From Choricystis sp. odSpoLacu1 (taxonomy: Eukaryota > Chlorophyta > Trebouxiophyceae): a stretch of DNA of 64,000 nucleotides. How positions within the stretch are numbered: the first letter of the stretch is position 1; each line of letters opens with the position of its first letter. This document shows, one piece after another, positions 52,396 to 61,806 of the stretch. A program made the position numbers and the translations under genes. The notes below the pieces were generated by a model. It was not told the origin of the DNA, searched no databases, and saw only the letters and a list, made by a program, of their open reading frames with translations. The DNA lies in assembly GCA_958009055.1 (NCBI GenBank), contig OY253653.1, positions 1,054,001 to 1,118,000 of the forward strand. The letters are read 5' to 3'.

Positions 52396-52497
52396 GAGGA
52401 GGGTGTTGTTTGTGTAAAGATGTAAGCAGCCGTTCCCCGGTGCAGGAGACGCGGCGCGAGTGAGAGAAGGAGGGTGTTGTGTGTGTAAAGATTAAGC
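52364..52497 (+). repeat. Direct tandem duplication of the RRM gene's 3' end
   Basis: Two adjacent copies of about 65 bp: 52364-52428 and 52431-52497. Each runs from the last coding codons (CCCCGGTGCAGGAGACGCGG) through the TGA and on to GTGTAAAGAT. The copies differ by a few small changes (an extra T, an extra AGA, TTT versus GTG). Confidence 0.9.
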
Positions 52498-52704
52498 AAA
52501 AACGGAGAAAAGGCAAAAAGGGTTTTACACGCGCGGTCTCGAAAAAAAGGCAGCCGCAAAAGAGTACAGGGTGTTCGTTTGTTCGTCAAAAATGTGTGTG
52601 CGCGGTTGGCAGCACACAGGGTACAAGAAGGGAGGGGGATGACAGTGCGATGGGCAAAAACGTTTGGTTTCTTTTTCTTCTCAAGTCACTCTAAACCCCA
52701 CACT
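52396..52704. other. Convergent 3' region between the RRM gene and the membrane unknown
   Basis: 309 bp between two stops. The first third is the duplicated gene end described separately. The rest is A-rich and AT-richer than average, with no further feature. Confidence 0.6.
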
Positions 52705-53505
52705 CTAAACAGAGGCCGGCACCCCCACCACCGCGTATCTTGAGCCATACACCGCATCTAACGCAGCCCCATACGCGGTGGCGGCGGCAGCACACCGCGG
52801 CGGCCACCAGGGCGCCCCATCCTCCAGCACGCCGTCCAGAGCGTTGGCGGCGCCTGCCACGACGCCCGCGCCGCCGACAGCGGAGGCCGCGGCAATGAGG
52901 GAGAGTTGGAGAGCTTCAGCGCCGCCGCCGTACCATTCTTCGTCGTCGTCGCCATCGCCGCCACCGCGGCCGCGCCAGTTGCCGTAGCCGCCGCCGTCGT
53001 CGCCACCGTCGTCGCCACCATCGTCGTCACCTAATTCATCATCCTCGCTGCCGCCGCCGCCGCGGCGGCGGCGCGCGCGAGGGTGCGCGCGCACGGGGAC
53101 GGCTGCAAGGGCCAGCCGCCCGGTGCGAGGGGGGGCGGCGGTGCGGGTGGGACGGGGGGTGCACACGACGCGGGCCAGGGTGAGAGAGGAGGGGCGAGTG
53201 GCGCGGGTGGGGGCGGAGCCGACGACGGAGGGTGTTTCGCGGCGCGGTGTGACGAGGGAAGCGGCCGACGCGGCGGCCGCGGCGGCGGCCGAGGTGGCGG
53301 GCGGGGAGGAGGCCAGGGCGGCGGTCAGCAGGGAGGCGACAATGGTGGTCGTGGTGGGCTGGGGAGAGGGGGTGGGAAGGTGAGAGGGTTGCGCGTTTTT
53401 GAGCGAGGGCGCGCTCAGTGCGACACCGCTTCCTCCTCCTGTTTCCTGCTTCTCCCGACTCCAGAGCACGCGTGACGATGCTGTGCGTCGAGCGTGGGCG
53501 CGCAT
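52705..53505 (-). CDS. Low-complexity protein of unknown function, probably organellar
   Basis: A 266-residue frame from the ATG at 53505 as given. The N-terminal 130 residues are Ala/Ser/Thr/Arg-rich (TIVASLLTAALASSPPATSA), like a long transit peptide. A Gly/Asp block (SEDDELGDDDGGDDGGDDGG) follows, then a conserved-looking end with a hydrophobic stretch (LSLIAAASAVGGAGVVAGAA) and RYAVVGVPASV at the C terminus. An intron is possible near the start: GTGTCGCACTG at about 53425 to CTCTCCCCAG at about 53362 would remove 21 residues in frame. No family is recognised. Divergent from the rhomboid gene (293 bp). Confidence 0.45.
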   Translation of the reverse strand: MRAHARRTASSRVLWSREKQETGGGSGVALSAPSLKNAQPSHLPTPSPQPTTTTIVASLLTAALASSPPATSAAAAAAASAASLVTPRRETPSVVGSAPTRATRPSSLTLARVVCTPRPTRTAAPPRTGRLALAAVPVRAHPRARRRRGGGGSEDDELGDDDGGDDGGDDGGGYGNWRGRGGGDGDDDEEWYGGGAEALQLSLIAAASAVGGAGVVAGAANALDGVLEDGAPWWPPRCAAAATAYGAALDAVYGSRYAVVGVPASV

Positions 53506-53798
53506 GGGGGCAGAAGGGCGCGCGGCGGGGGCGCGGGCGCGGGAGGGATGGCGACACACACGGCGCGCGCGCCCCGGTGTGGGGGCGCGCGCCACCCCGC
53601 CGCCACTCTCTCCCCCCCGCTCTCTCTCGGGTCTCACATGTGGGGTGGGGTGTCGCCCCGGGTGTGTGTGTGTGTGTGCTGTGTGTGTTGCCCGGCCGTG
53701 CAGTGCGTAGGGGAGAGAGTGCCGGGCCACACGCAAAAAGCAAAAAGGTGACGTCGACGCGAAAACGAAGAGCGTCCACGCTGCCAGACCCAAACCGA

Positions 53799-54896
53799 AT
53801 GTTGCACGCCCTCCTCCTCCGCACCGGCCGCCGCGCCGCCGGGCGCCGGTGGTCGTCCGTCACCACCAAGCCGCCTCCTGCGCAGCCGCAGCCACACACC
53901 CCACACCCACCCACCCACCCCCCCACCACCACCCTCCATGCCTCCGACGTCGTCACCCCCCTCGCCACCGCCGCCGTCGTCGGCTTCTCCTGCCTCGTGG
54001 CGTCCGAGGTCGCCCGAGTGGACGCCCTGGACAGGCGGGCGGCGAGTGCCATGGACTACCTGGCGCGGGTGGGGGCTGCAATGCTGGGGTCTGACCAAAA
54101 CCCAGACACGCCGGCCTGGGCGCTCAACCTGCCTGATCCACTCAAGCAGTGGGCGACGGACGCCGCCATCGAGTGGGACAAGACTCCGCCTGCCGATCGG
54201 GCTGTCTACGGCATCGCGGCCGCTAACCTGGCCGTGTGGGCGGCGCGCCGTGTGCCGCCGGCCGCGCTGTCCGCGCGTCTATGGGACTGCGTCTTCCCCC
54301 ACGCCCTGCCCCCCGCCCGCCCCCGCCCTCTGACCCTGACTCTGTCCAACTGGGCGCACGTGGGGGGGCTGCACCTGCTGGCCAACATGGCGGCTCTCGC
54401 TGCCATTGGGCCTCGCGCGGCGGAAGAAATGGGGGCAGCCCACTTTGTCGGCGCCTACGCCGCCTGCGGCCTGGGGTCGGCCGCCGCCTCCCACATCGGG
54501 CGGGCCGTGGTGGCTGGCACCCGGGCGCGCGGGGGCGCCAGTGTGGGCGCCTCGGGCTGCGTCTACGGCATTCTGGCCTGGCTCGCCACCACCCACCCCA
54601 ACGACGCGGTGCGCGTGCTCCCCCTGGACTCGCCCGTGCGGCTGGCGGACGCGGTGACCGTCATGGTGGCGGCGGATGTGGTGGGGGCGGTGGCGCGGTG
54701 GCGCGTGTTCGACCACTGGGGGCACCTCGGGGGCGCGGCCGCGGGGTGTGCCCTGGCCACGGCGGGCGCCGCCCCCTGGGACGCGGCGGCAGCGGCAGCC
54801 GTCCGGGTGCGGGCGGCTCGAGACGCGGCGGACGCGTGGCTGGACGAGAGGTGGAGGCGTGGGGGCGTGGTGGAGGGTGGTACAAAAGGAAAGTAG
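53799..54896 (+). CDS. Rhomboid-family intramembrane serine protease (mitochondrial PARL-like)
   Basis: Single frame of 365 residues. The leader MLHALLLRTGRRAAGRRWSS is a mitochondrial-type presequence. An N-terminal helix (VVTPLATAAVVGFSCLVASE) precedes the six-helix rhomboid core, the 1+6 arrangement of PARL/Rbd1. Catalytic motifs: ASVGASGCVYGILAWL with Ser252 and DHWGHLGGAAAGCAL with His309. The first core helix carries AVYGIAAANLAVWAA, and helix 2 has NWAHVGGLHLLANMAALAAI with the conserved His and Asn. It should cleave membrane proteins in the inner mitochondrial membrane. A plastid location cannot be excluded. Confidence 0.86.
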   Translation: MLHALLLRTGRRAAGRRWSSVTTKPPPAQPQPHTPHPPTHPPTTTLHASDVVTPLATAAVVGFSCLVASEVARVDALDRRAASAMDYLARVGAAMLGSDQNPDTPAWALNLPDPLKQWATDAAIEWDKTPPADRAVYGIAAANLAVWAARRVPPAALSARLWDCVFPHALPPARPRPLTLTLSNWAHVGGLHLLANMAALAAIGPRAAEEMGAAHFVGAYAACGLGSAAASHIGRAVVAGTRARGGASVGASGCVYGILAWLATTHPNDAVRVLPLDSPVRLADAVTVMVAADVVGAVARWRVFDHWGHLGGAAAGCALATAGAAPWDAAAAAAVRVRAARDAADAWLDERWRRGGVVEGGTKGK

Positions 54897-54991
54897 ACAT
54901 TATGTTGAGAGAGAGCGACCACCGCCGATAATCAAAAGCAGCAGAGCACACACAAAAGGGCCCTGCGTTTTTAAAGTTCACCCCTCACGCA

Positions 54992-56309
54992 TCATTCATC
55001 CCACTCGACCCCCGCCCACGCCTCCCCCCACGCCTCACCCCCGCTGCCCGCCTCGACCCATGCCCAATCCGCCTCCTCCGTCGCCGCCCCCGGCCGCACC
55101 GTGAGCAGGGCAGACGGCGACACCGGGTCGGGCACGGGGACGGCCGGGTCGGCCGCCGCCTCTGCGCGCGCGCGCCCCCAGGTGGCTGCTGCCGCGCGCA
55201 GGCCGATCGCGGACACGTCGAGCGTCTCCTCGCTCACGGGGGGGGCACGTGGCACGACTCCCCCCGTGAAGCCACCGTCGCTCAGTGCGTCCATGGTGGC
55301 GTCATCGAAGCGGGTGTAGTCGCCGCCCCGCAGGTCGAGGGCGCCTGGGCCGGAGGTCGTGGCGCGCAGCGCGGCCATGCCGCGCTCAAACACGGGCCTC
55401 AATTCTTCAGGTTCCACCAACTCCAGCAGGATGGGGAAGCGGGCGAGAGGCGCGTACGACACGCTGGCCACGCGCACGATGCAGGGGGTGCCAGGGTTCA
55501 TGACGCCACCAGTCAGTGGGCGCCACCCCGCGTCGGAGGGGGTGGCTTGGACGGGCAGCAGTCCATCCACTTCTGCCCCGATGTCCACCAACACGCCCGC
55601 CGTGAAGGTGGCGGCCGACACGGTGGCCTGGATGTCGACCCCGATGGCGACGCCCTCCAGGGAGGAGCGCCACGCGTCAGCGCGCGGGCGCACAGCGGAG
55701 AGCGGCGTCGGTTCAATCTCTTTGGCCGCCACCGCCACCCTCTCCTCTGTCGGCCACCCAGAGGCAGGACAGGTGAACCAGTAGGCGGTGTCCTCTTCAT
55801 CCACTTCGTCCGCAAACAGGGCATCTAGATACTGAGGAGACACGCGCCGCTCGAGGGGCTGGAACGGTTGTTTGTCAAAGTTGGGGCCTCCCCCCGCCTC
55901 ATGGAAGGGGACGCCCTGCGAGATGCGGAGGGGGGGGCGCTTGTCAAAGTCGCCGCCGCCCGTGAGCTCGGAGCCCGTGTTGGTGACGCGGGGAGGGGGG
56001 AGGGGGAAGCGGGTGGCTGGAGAGGGGGTGGGGAGGGAACGGGTGGTGTCGTGGGTTTTTTGTTTGTGTTTGTGTGTGCCTTTGTTTCACTGTCGCCACG
56101 CTTCCACGCAGGGCGGCAGAGAGGGCGGCGTGGCGGCGGCCACACGCTGGAGGAGGGCGGTGGGTGCGGCTGCCATGCGAACGAGCTGCCGCCGCGTCGC
56201 TCCCCTCCCATTTCTTCTCCCACGACTCACCGTGCCCCGTCGACAGGCGGCGTGTCGCCCGCCAAGGCGCGGGCGGCGTTTGCCGCCGCGTGGAGAGGCG
56301 GGTGTGCAT
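54992..56309 (-). CDS. Organellar protein with an S1/OB-like domain
   Basis: Two exons on the minus strand, 56231-56309 and 54992-56016, give 367 residues with matching phase (1). The leader MHTRLSTRRQTPPAPWRATR is acid-free and Arg-rich, a likely transit peptide. A segment DKRPPLRISQGVPFHEAGGG and VSPQYLDALFADEVDEED follows. At about 130-200 an S1-like barrel is suggested by GVAIGVDIQATVSAATFTAG, VLVDIGAEVDGLLPV and the strand GTPCIVRVASVSYAPLARF. The C-terminal part is acidic and Trp-containing (WAWVEAGSGGEAWGEAWAGV). It resembles plastid S1-domain proteins, but I cannot name a family. Its first 31 bases (three of leader plus nine codons) equal those of the transporter at 2333. Confidence 0.6.
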
Positions 56310-56503
56310 TGGTGTGGTGGGACGGGGAAAAGGGGGAAGGCGTGCGTTGAGGGGAGCAAAGAGTGGCCTGCGACCTGCGTCCTGTTTTGTGCGCGCCGAC
56401 GAACATACAACTGAAGCGTGTTTCTCCCGAGACCTGGCACGCCTGCCGCCCCCCTCCGCCCCACCGCACCCCTGCACCCGGCTTCTAGGCTTCTAGTGCC
56501 ACC

Positions 56504-56863
56504 ATGACGGACGCCCTCAGGTCGGCTCTCATCGACGCGGGGGAGCCAGCCAAGGAGGTCGCGCGCGTTGCGCGGGCGCTTGTTGAGCGGCAGCGCCCGA
56601 CACACCTAAACAAAGAGGACGACGATGAGGACGAGGACCCCCTCTACGTGGACGCGAGGGACGCGACCGACGACTCGGGCGACGAGTCCTACAACCCTTC
56701 GGACATCGGCGACGACGGTGAAGCCGAAGACTTTTCGGACGAAGATGAAGACTGTTGGGACGACACAAAAAAACGCACGCTGGTCGAAGGGTTCACGCGC
56801 CAGCCCTTAACCCCCGCGCTGCGCAACGGCGTGCGAAACGTGTACGACCTAAGCGGCACCTAA
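56504..56863 (+). CDS. Small acidic protein of unknown function
   Basis: Single exon, 119 residues. The N-terminal 35 residues form a likely helix (MTDALRSALIDAGEPAKEVA). A strongly acidic middle follows (KEDDDEDEDPLYVDARDATD, DDGEAEDFSDEDEDCWDD). A more conserved-looking basic end closes it (KKRTLVEGFTRQPLTPALRN). Such acidic proteins are often histone- or chromatin-binding, but no family is recognised. Its neighbours are the divergent S1-like gene (194 bp) and ISWI downstream on the same strand. Confidence 0.55.
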   Translation: MTDALRSALIDAGEPAKEVARVARALVERQRPTHLNKEDDDEDEDPLYVDARDATDDSGDESYNPSDIGDDGEAEDFSDEDEDCWDDTKKRTLVEGFTRQPLTPALRNGVRNVYDLSGT

Positions 56864-57188
56864 GAGAGAAATGAGTTTCTCTCTTTGTGCATGTGTGTGA
56901 GCCGAGCGCCGTGAGCGTTTGATTGTCTATTTTTTTGCACGGGTTGACGTAGTATCGACAAAAAAACAAACGCCACCGACGTGTCGAGTGGGGGCACAGG
57001 GGGGGGGGGGGGGAGGGGGGCACGACGGCTTCTCGCGGCCGATCAATGACGCTCGCGTTCGTTTTGTGTTCGGCGTTGGTTTTTCGTGTTCCACACACTC
57101 TTTTTTCTCTTTCCTGTGTTGTGCCTCGCACGTGCGGCGCACCTCCCTTTTGCAACACACACACACACACACGCACCACACTTCACAC
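56864..57188. other. Spacer upstream of ISWI
   Basis: 325 bp holding the acidic-protein 3' UTR and the ISWI promoter. It contains a G run at 57000-57013 and an AT-richer, T-rich patch at 57055-57115 followed by a CA repeat just before the ISWI ATG. Confidence 0.6.
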
Positions 57189-60100
57189 ATGTCGTCGCGC
57201 GGCGCGTCGCGCGGCGGGCCGGCCGCGCCCGCGTCCGACGACGACGACTGGGACGCCGCCAACGCGGACGCCGCGCCGTCGGACGTGGAGGACCTGCCCT
57301 CGGGCGTGGCGAGCGACGCGGAGGAGGACAGCGAGGCCGAGGATGTGAGTGAGAGGGAGGGGAGAGGAGGAGGGCTGGTGGGGGGGACTGCCCGCTGCGC
57401 GCGCGCACGCAAGCGGGGGATTCCGTTTTGCGCCCAAAAAACGGACGCGGCCGCCCGACCCGCCCACCCGTCCGCCCACCCCCACATCTGCACGGACGAG
57501 TCCACCTGTACCAGGGCTGGGGAAAGGGGGGAGGGTGTTGTGGGCGCGCGCGAGAGGGACCCTCGCGGCGCTGCCTCGATCGAGGTTTCGTGTTTTTTTT
57601 CGACGTCCCCTCCCTTCCCTCCACCCACAGGCCGCCCTCTCCAACGACGCCCTGCGCGAGGTCGCCCGCCGCGAGCGTGAGCGCATGCGCAAGGTCAAGC
57701 AGCTGCGCAAGGATGAGCTGAAGAAGCTCAAGGCGGGTGAGGACGCCGCGTTTGCGCAGGACCAGGTGCGTGGAGAGAATGGGGGGATGGAAACGGAAGC
57801 GCGGGGGGAGAGGCGCCTCCCCCACCCCCACCCACGCACGCCCTCCCTTGTCCACACTGGCGTGCGCATTTGGATGCGGGGCGCGGGCTTGTGACGCCCC
57901 GCGTGCGAGGCTGGTGGGGAGGGAGCAGGGCAGGGCGAGCAACGCGCTTCCCACCTCGCACACCGACCCTCTCCCTCTCCCCTCCGCACCCACCACACAG
58001 GCCACCCGCCTCCAGAAGCGCATGCAGTTCCTGCTCAAGCAAGCCGACATCTTCAAGCACTTCATGCCGTCCGCCTCGGCCGCCGCCACGTCCAAGGCGG
58101 CCGCGCAGCGCGCGCGCGGCAGACACCACGGCGGCACGTCCGAAGCGGCAGAGGACGACGAACTCCTCGCCGACGAAGCGGCCGACGCCGAGGTGGGGCA
58201 CCGGCTGACGGTGCAGCCTGGCGTCATCAAGGGGGGGACGATGCGTCAGTACCAGGTGCGAGGGGGAGGGGGAGGGGGAGGAGAGAGTGGACGACGCCCA
58301 CACGCACGCCCTCCCCCCCAACACCCACACACACACACCACAGATGGACGGCCTCAACTGGCTCATCCACCTGTACGACAACTCGATGAACGGCATCCTG
58401 GCGGACGAGGTGGGAGGGAGGGAGAGGGAGGGCGAGGAGAGGGGTTCGTTGTTTCATCGTGGTCTCCTCTCGACGCGCACACCGCCTCCCCCCCCCCCCA
58501 CCCCCCCCCCCCACCCTCCCCCCCCCCCCCACTCACCAGATGGGCCTCGGCAAAACCCTGCAAACCATCTCCCTGCTGGGCTACCTGCACGAGTTCCGCG
58601 GCATCACGGGCCCCCACCTGGTGATCGTGCCCAAGTCGACGCTGCACAACTGGATCAACGAATTCAAAAAGTGGTGCCCCGTCATTCGGACGATCAAGTT
58701 TCACGGCACCAAGGAGCAGCGCGCCGACCAGAAGGCGCGCATGGCGGGCAAGGGCGCGTTCGACGTGTGCGTGACGTCGTACGAGATGGTGATCAAGGAG
58801 AAGGCCACGTTCCTGGCGACCAAGTGGAGGTACGTCATCATCGACGAAGCGCACCGCATCAAAAACGAAAAGTCGGTCCTCTTCTCCGTCGTCAAGCGGC
58901 TGGACACCGCCTACCGCCTGCTGATCACGGGCACGCCGCTGCAGAACAATCTGCGCGAGTTGTGGGCGCTGCTGCACTTCCTGCTGCCCGAGATGTTTTC
59001 GTCGGCCGACGCGTTTGAAGCGTGGTTTGCGCCGGGCGACCCCGCGGCCGCCACCGCCCCCGACGCCGTCGCCGCCGCCGCCGGCCCCGACGCCCCCCCG
59101 GGAGACGAGACCGAGATCGTGTCCCAGCTGCACAAAGTGCTGCGCCCCTTTTTGCTGCGCCGCCTCAAGTCGGACGTCGAGAAAGCGCTGCCCCCCAAAA
59201 AGGAGACCATCCTCAAAATCGGCATGTCCGACGTGCAGCGCGACCAGTACCGCGCCCTGCTCAAGACGGACGTCGACTCCGTCAAGGGCGCCACCGACCG
59301 GTCCAAACTGCTCAACGTCGTCATGCAGCTGCGCAAGTGCTGCAACCACCCGTACCTGTTCCAGGGCGTCGAGCCGGGGCCGCCCTACATCACGGGGGAC
59401 CACATCGTGACCGCGTCCGGCAAGATGGTGCTGCTGGACAAGCTGCTGCCCAAGCTGCAGAACCGGCAGTCGCGGGTGCTGATATTTTCGCAGGTGAGTG
59501 GGGTGGGGTGGGGGGGGGGGGGTGGGGGGGGTGGGGTGGAACAAAGAGAGAGCGTTTTTTTTTTTTTTTTTTCGTCGCCCCCACCCTCTCTCACCCCCCC
59601 CCCCCCTCCCCCCCCCCCCCCACCCACCCACCCACACCCTTCCCCACACCCCACCCACCCCAGATGACGCGCCTGCTGGACATCCTGGAGGACTACTGCC
59701 TGTTCCGCGGCTACAAGTACTGCCGCATCGATGGCGACACCTCGGGCGAAGACCGCGAGGCCCAAATCGACGACTTCAACTCCGAAGGCTCCGACAAGTT
59801 CATCTTCCTGCTGTCCACGCGGGCGGGCGGCCTCGGCATCAACCTGTACACCGCGGACGTGGTGGTGCTGTACGACTCGGACTGGAACCCGCAGATGGAC
59901 CTGCAGGCGATGGACCGCGCGCACCGCATCGGTCAAAAGAAGGAGGTGCAAGTCTTCCGCTTCTGCACTGAAGCGTCCATCGAGGAGAAGGTGATTGAGA
60001 AGGCGTACAAAAAGCTGCGCCTGGACGCGCTGGTCATCCAGCAGGGGCGCCTGACCGAAAGCACAAAGACGGTCAACAAGGAGGAGCTGCTGTCGATGGT

Positions 60101-61376
60101 GCGGTACGGCGCGGAGATGGTGTTCAAGTCGGACGCCGCCTCCGTGACTGACGAAGACATTGACGCCATCATCAGGAAGGGGGAGCGCGCGACGGAGGAG
60201 TTGAACGAGAAGATGCAGCAGTTTGCGGAGGGCGCGGTCCAGTTCCAGCTGGACGGCGGCGTGTCTGCCTATGAATACAAAGACGGTGCCGCGGGCGCCG
60301 GCGGCGACGGCGACGGCGGCTCGGCCGCCGTCGCCGCCGTCATCGACGCCGTCGCCTTCGCCCCCGACGCCGGCCTCGGCAAGCGGGAGCGCAAGAAGGT
60401 GAAATCGTACAACGAGGACGCGCTGTATGGGGGCGTGTTTGGGGGCGGCAAGGCGGGCGGCCCGCGCGCGTCGACCGCGCCCGCCGCCGCGCGCCTGCCC
60501 AAGATGCCCGCCTTCCAGGACTTTCAGTTCTACGACATCCCCCGCCTCACCGAACTGTACGAGAAGGAGCACGCGCACGACGTGTGGGCGTCCGCGCAGG
60601 AGGCGGCTGCCAAGGCGGCGGGCGGCGACGCCGACGCGGTCGCCGCGGCGCGCGTCCCTGGCGACGGCGACCCGTCCCCCCTCACCGACGCTGAACAAGA
60701 GGAGCGCACCGCCTTGGAGGCCGCCGGCTTCGCCTCCTGGACGCGGCGCGACTTCACGGCGTTCACGCGCGGGTGCGAGCGCTACGGCCGCGCCGCGCTC
60801 GACCGCGTCGCGGCGGAGGTCGACGGCAAGACGGAGGCCGAGGTGGGGGCCTACGCCGCCGCCTTCTGGGGGCGGCACACCGAGCTCAACGACTGGGAGC
60901 GCATCATAAAAAACATCGAGCGCGGCGAGGCGCGCATCGCGCGCGCGGCCGAGATTGAGCGCGCGGTCGCGGCCAAGCTCGCCGCCTACCGCAACCCCTG
61001 GCACGAGCTGCGCCTGGCCTATGGCTCCAACAAGGGCAAAGCCTACACCGAGGAGGAGGACAGGTTCATCCTGTGCACGGTGCACGAGCTGGGGTACGGC
61101 GCGTGGGACGAGCTCAAGGCGGCCGTCCGCGCGTCGTGGCGCTTCCGGTTTGACTGGTTCTTCAAGTCGCGCACGCCCGCCGAACTCAACCGCCGGTGCG
61201 ACACCCTGATCCGGCTGGTGGAGAAGGAGGCGGAGGACGCGGCGGGGGGGGCCAAGAAGGGGGGCAGCAGCGCGGTGAGCGCCGCGCCGAGTGACGACGG
61301 TGCCGCCGACGCCAAGAAGCGGGCGCGCCCCGCGTCGGCGGGCGGGGGGCCGGCCGCTAAAAAGGTGGCTGCCTGA
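57189..61376 (+). CDS. ISWI: ISWI chromatin-remodelling ATPase
   Basis: Six exons, 57189-57344, 57631-57765, 58001-58255, 58344-58409, 58540-59493 and 59664-61376, give 1,092 residues; all five introns are phase 0. The acidic N terminus leads to the SNF2 ATPase: [28 protein letters not shown] (split by intron 4), DEAH at 306-309 ([16 protein letters not shown]) and [20 protein letters not shown], then helicase C with [20 protein letters not shown] and [20 protein letters not shown]. The C terminus has HAND, SANT ([20 protein letters not shown]) and SLIDE ([20 protein letters not shown]) modules, the ISWI hallmark. It slides and spaces nucleosomes. Introns 4 and 5 have acceptor tracts made almost only of C. 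Confidence 0.97.
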
Positions 61377-61806
61377 AGAGAGAGAGAGAGAGAGAGTGTG
61401 TGTGTGTGTGTGGCGTGGTGGTGCGCACTGTTTCCCCCTGGATTTTTTCATCGAGGGGCGAGGGGGGGGGGGGGGGGGTGAGAAGGGGTGTGGGCAGGCA
61501 GCGACTCCCGCCGCCCACCCCCGACACACCCTCCCTTTTCCCTCTGCCCCCCCTTTTTTTCATCTTCAAACAAACGAGCGCATCTGCCTTTTTTCCCAAC
61601 CCTCTTCCCCCCGGTGCCGGTGGTGTGTGTGTCAACAAAAAAACAGGTGGAGAGACACGGGGAGAAAAGCTCGTCACAACCACTAAAAAACCAAAACCAG
61701 CGTGCCCGCGTTTCGAAACATACACGGTTCTCTAGCTCCCTCCCTCCCCCCCCCCCCGCCGGCCACCACACAGGGAAAGGGGAGGCTGCCCAGCTTCCAG
61801 CCCGCC
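61377..61806. other. Spacer between ISWI and Ku80
   Basis: 430 bp. It opens with a (GA)n/(GT)n run right after the ISWI stop (61377-61411), then a G run at 61462-61479, an AT-richer stretch at 61550-61735 and a C run at 61747-61758. It should contain the ISWI 3' UTR and the Ku80 promoter. Confidence 0.6.
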
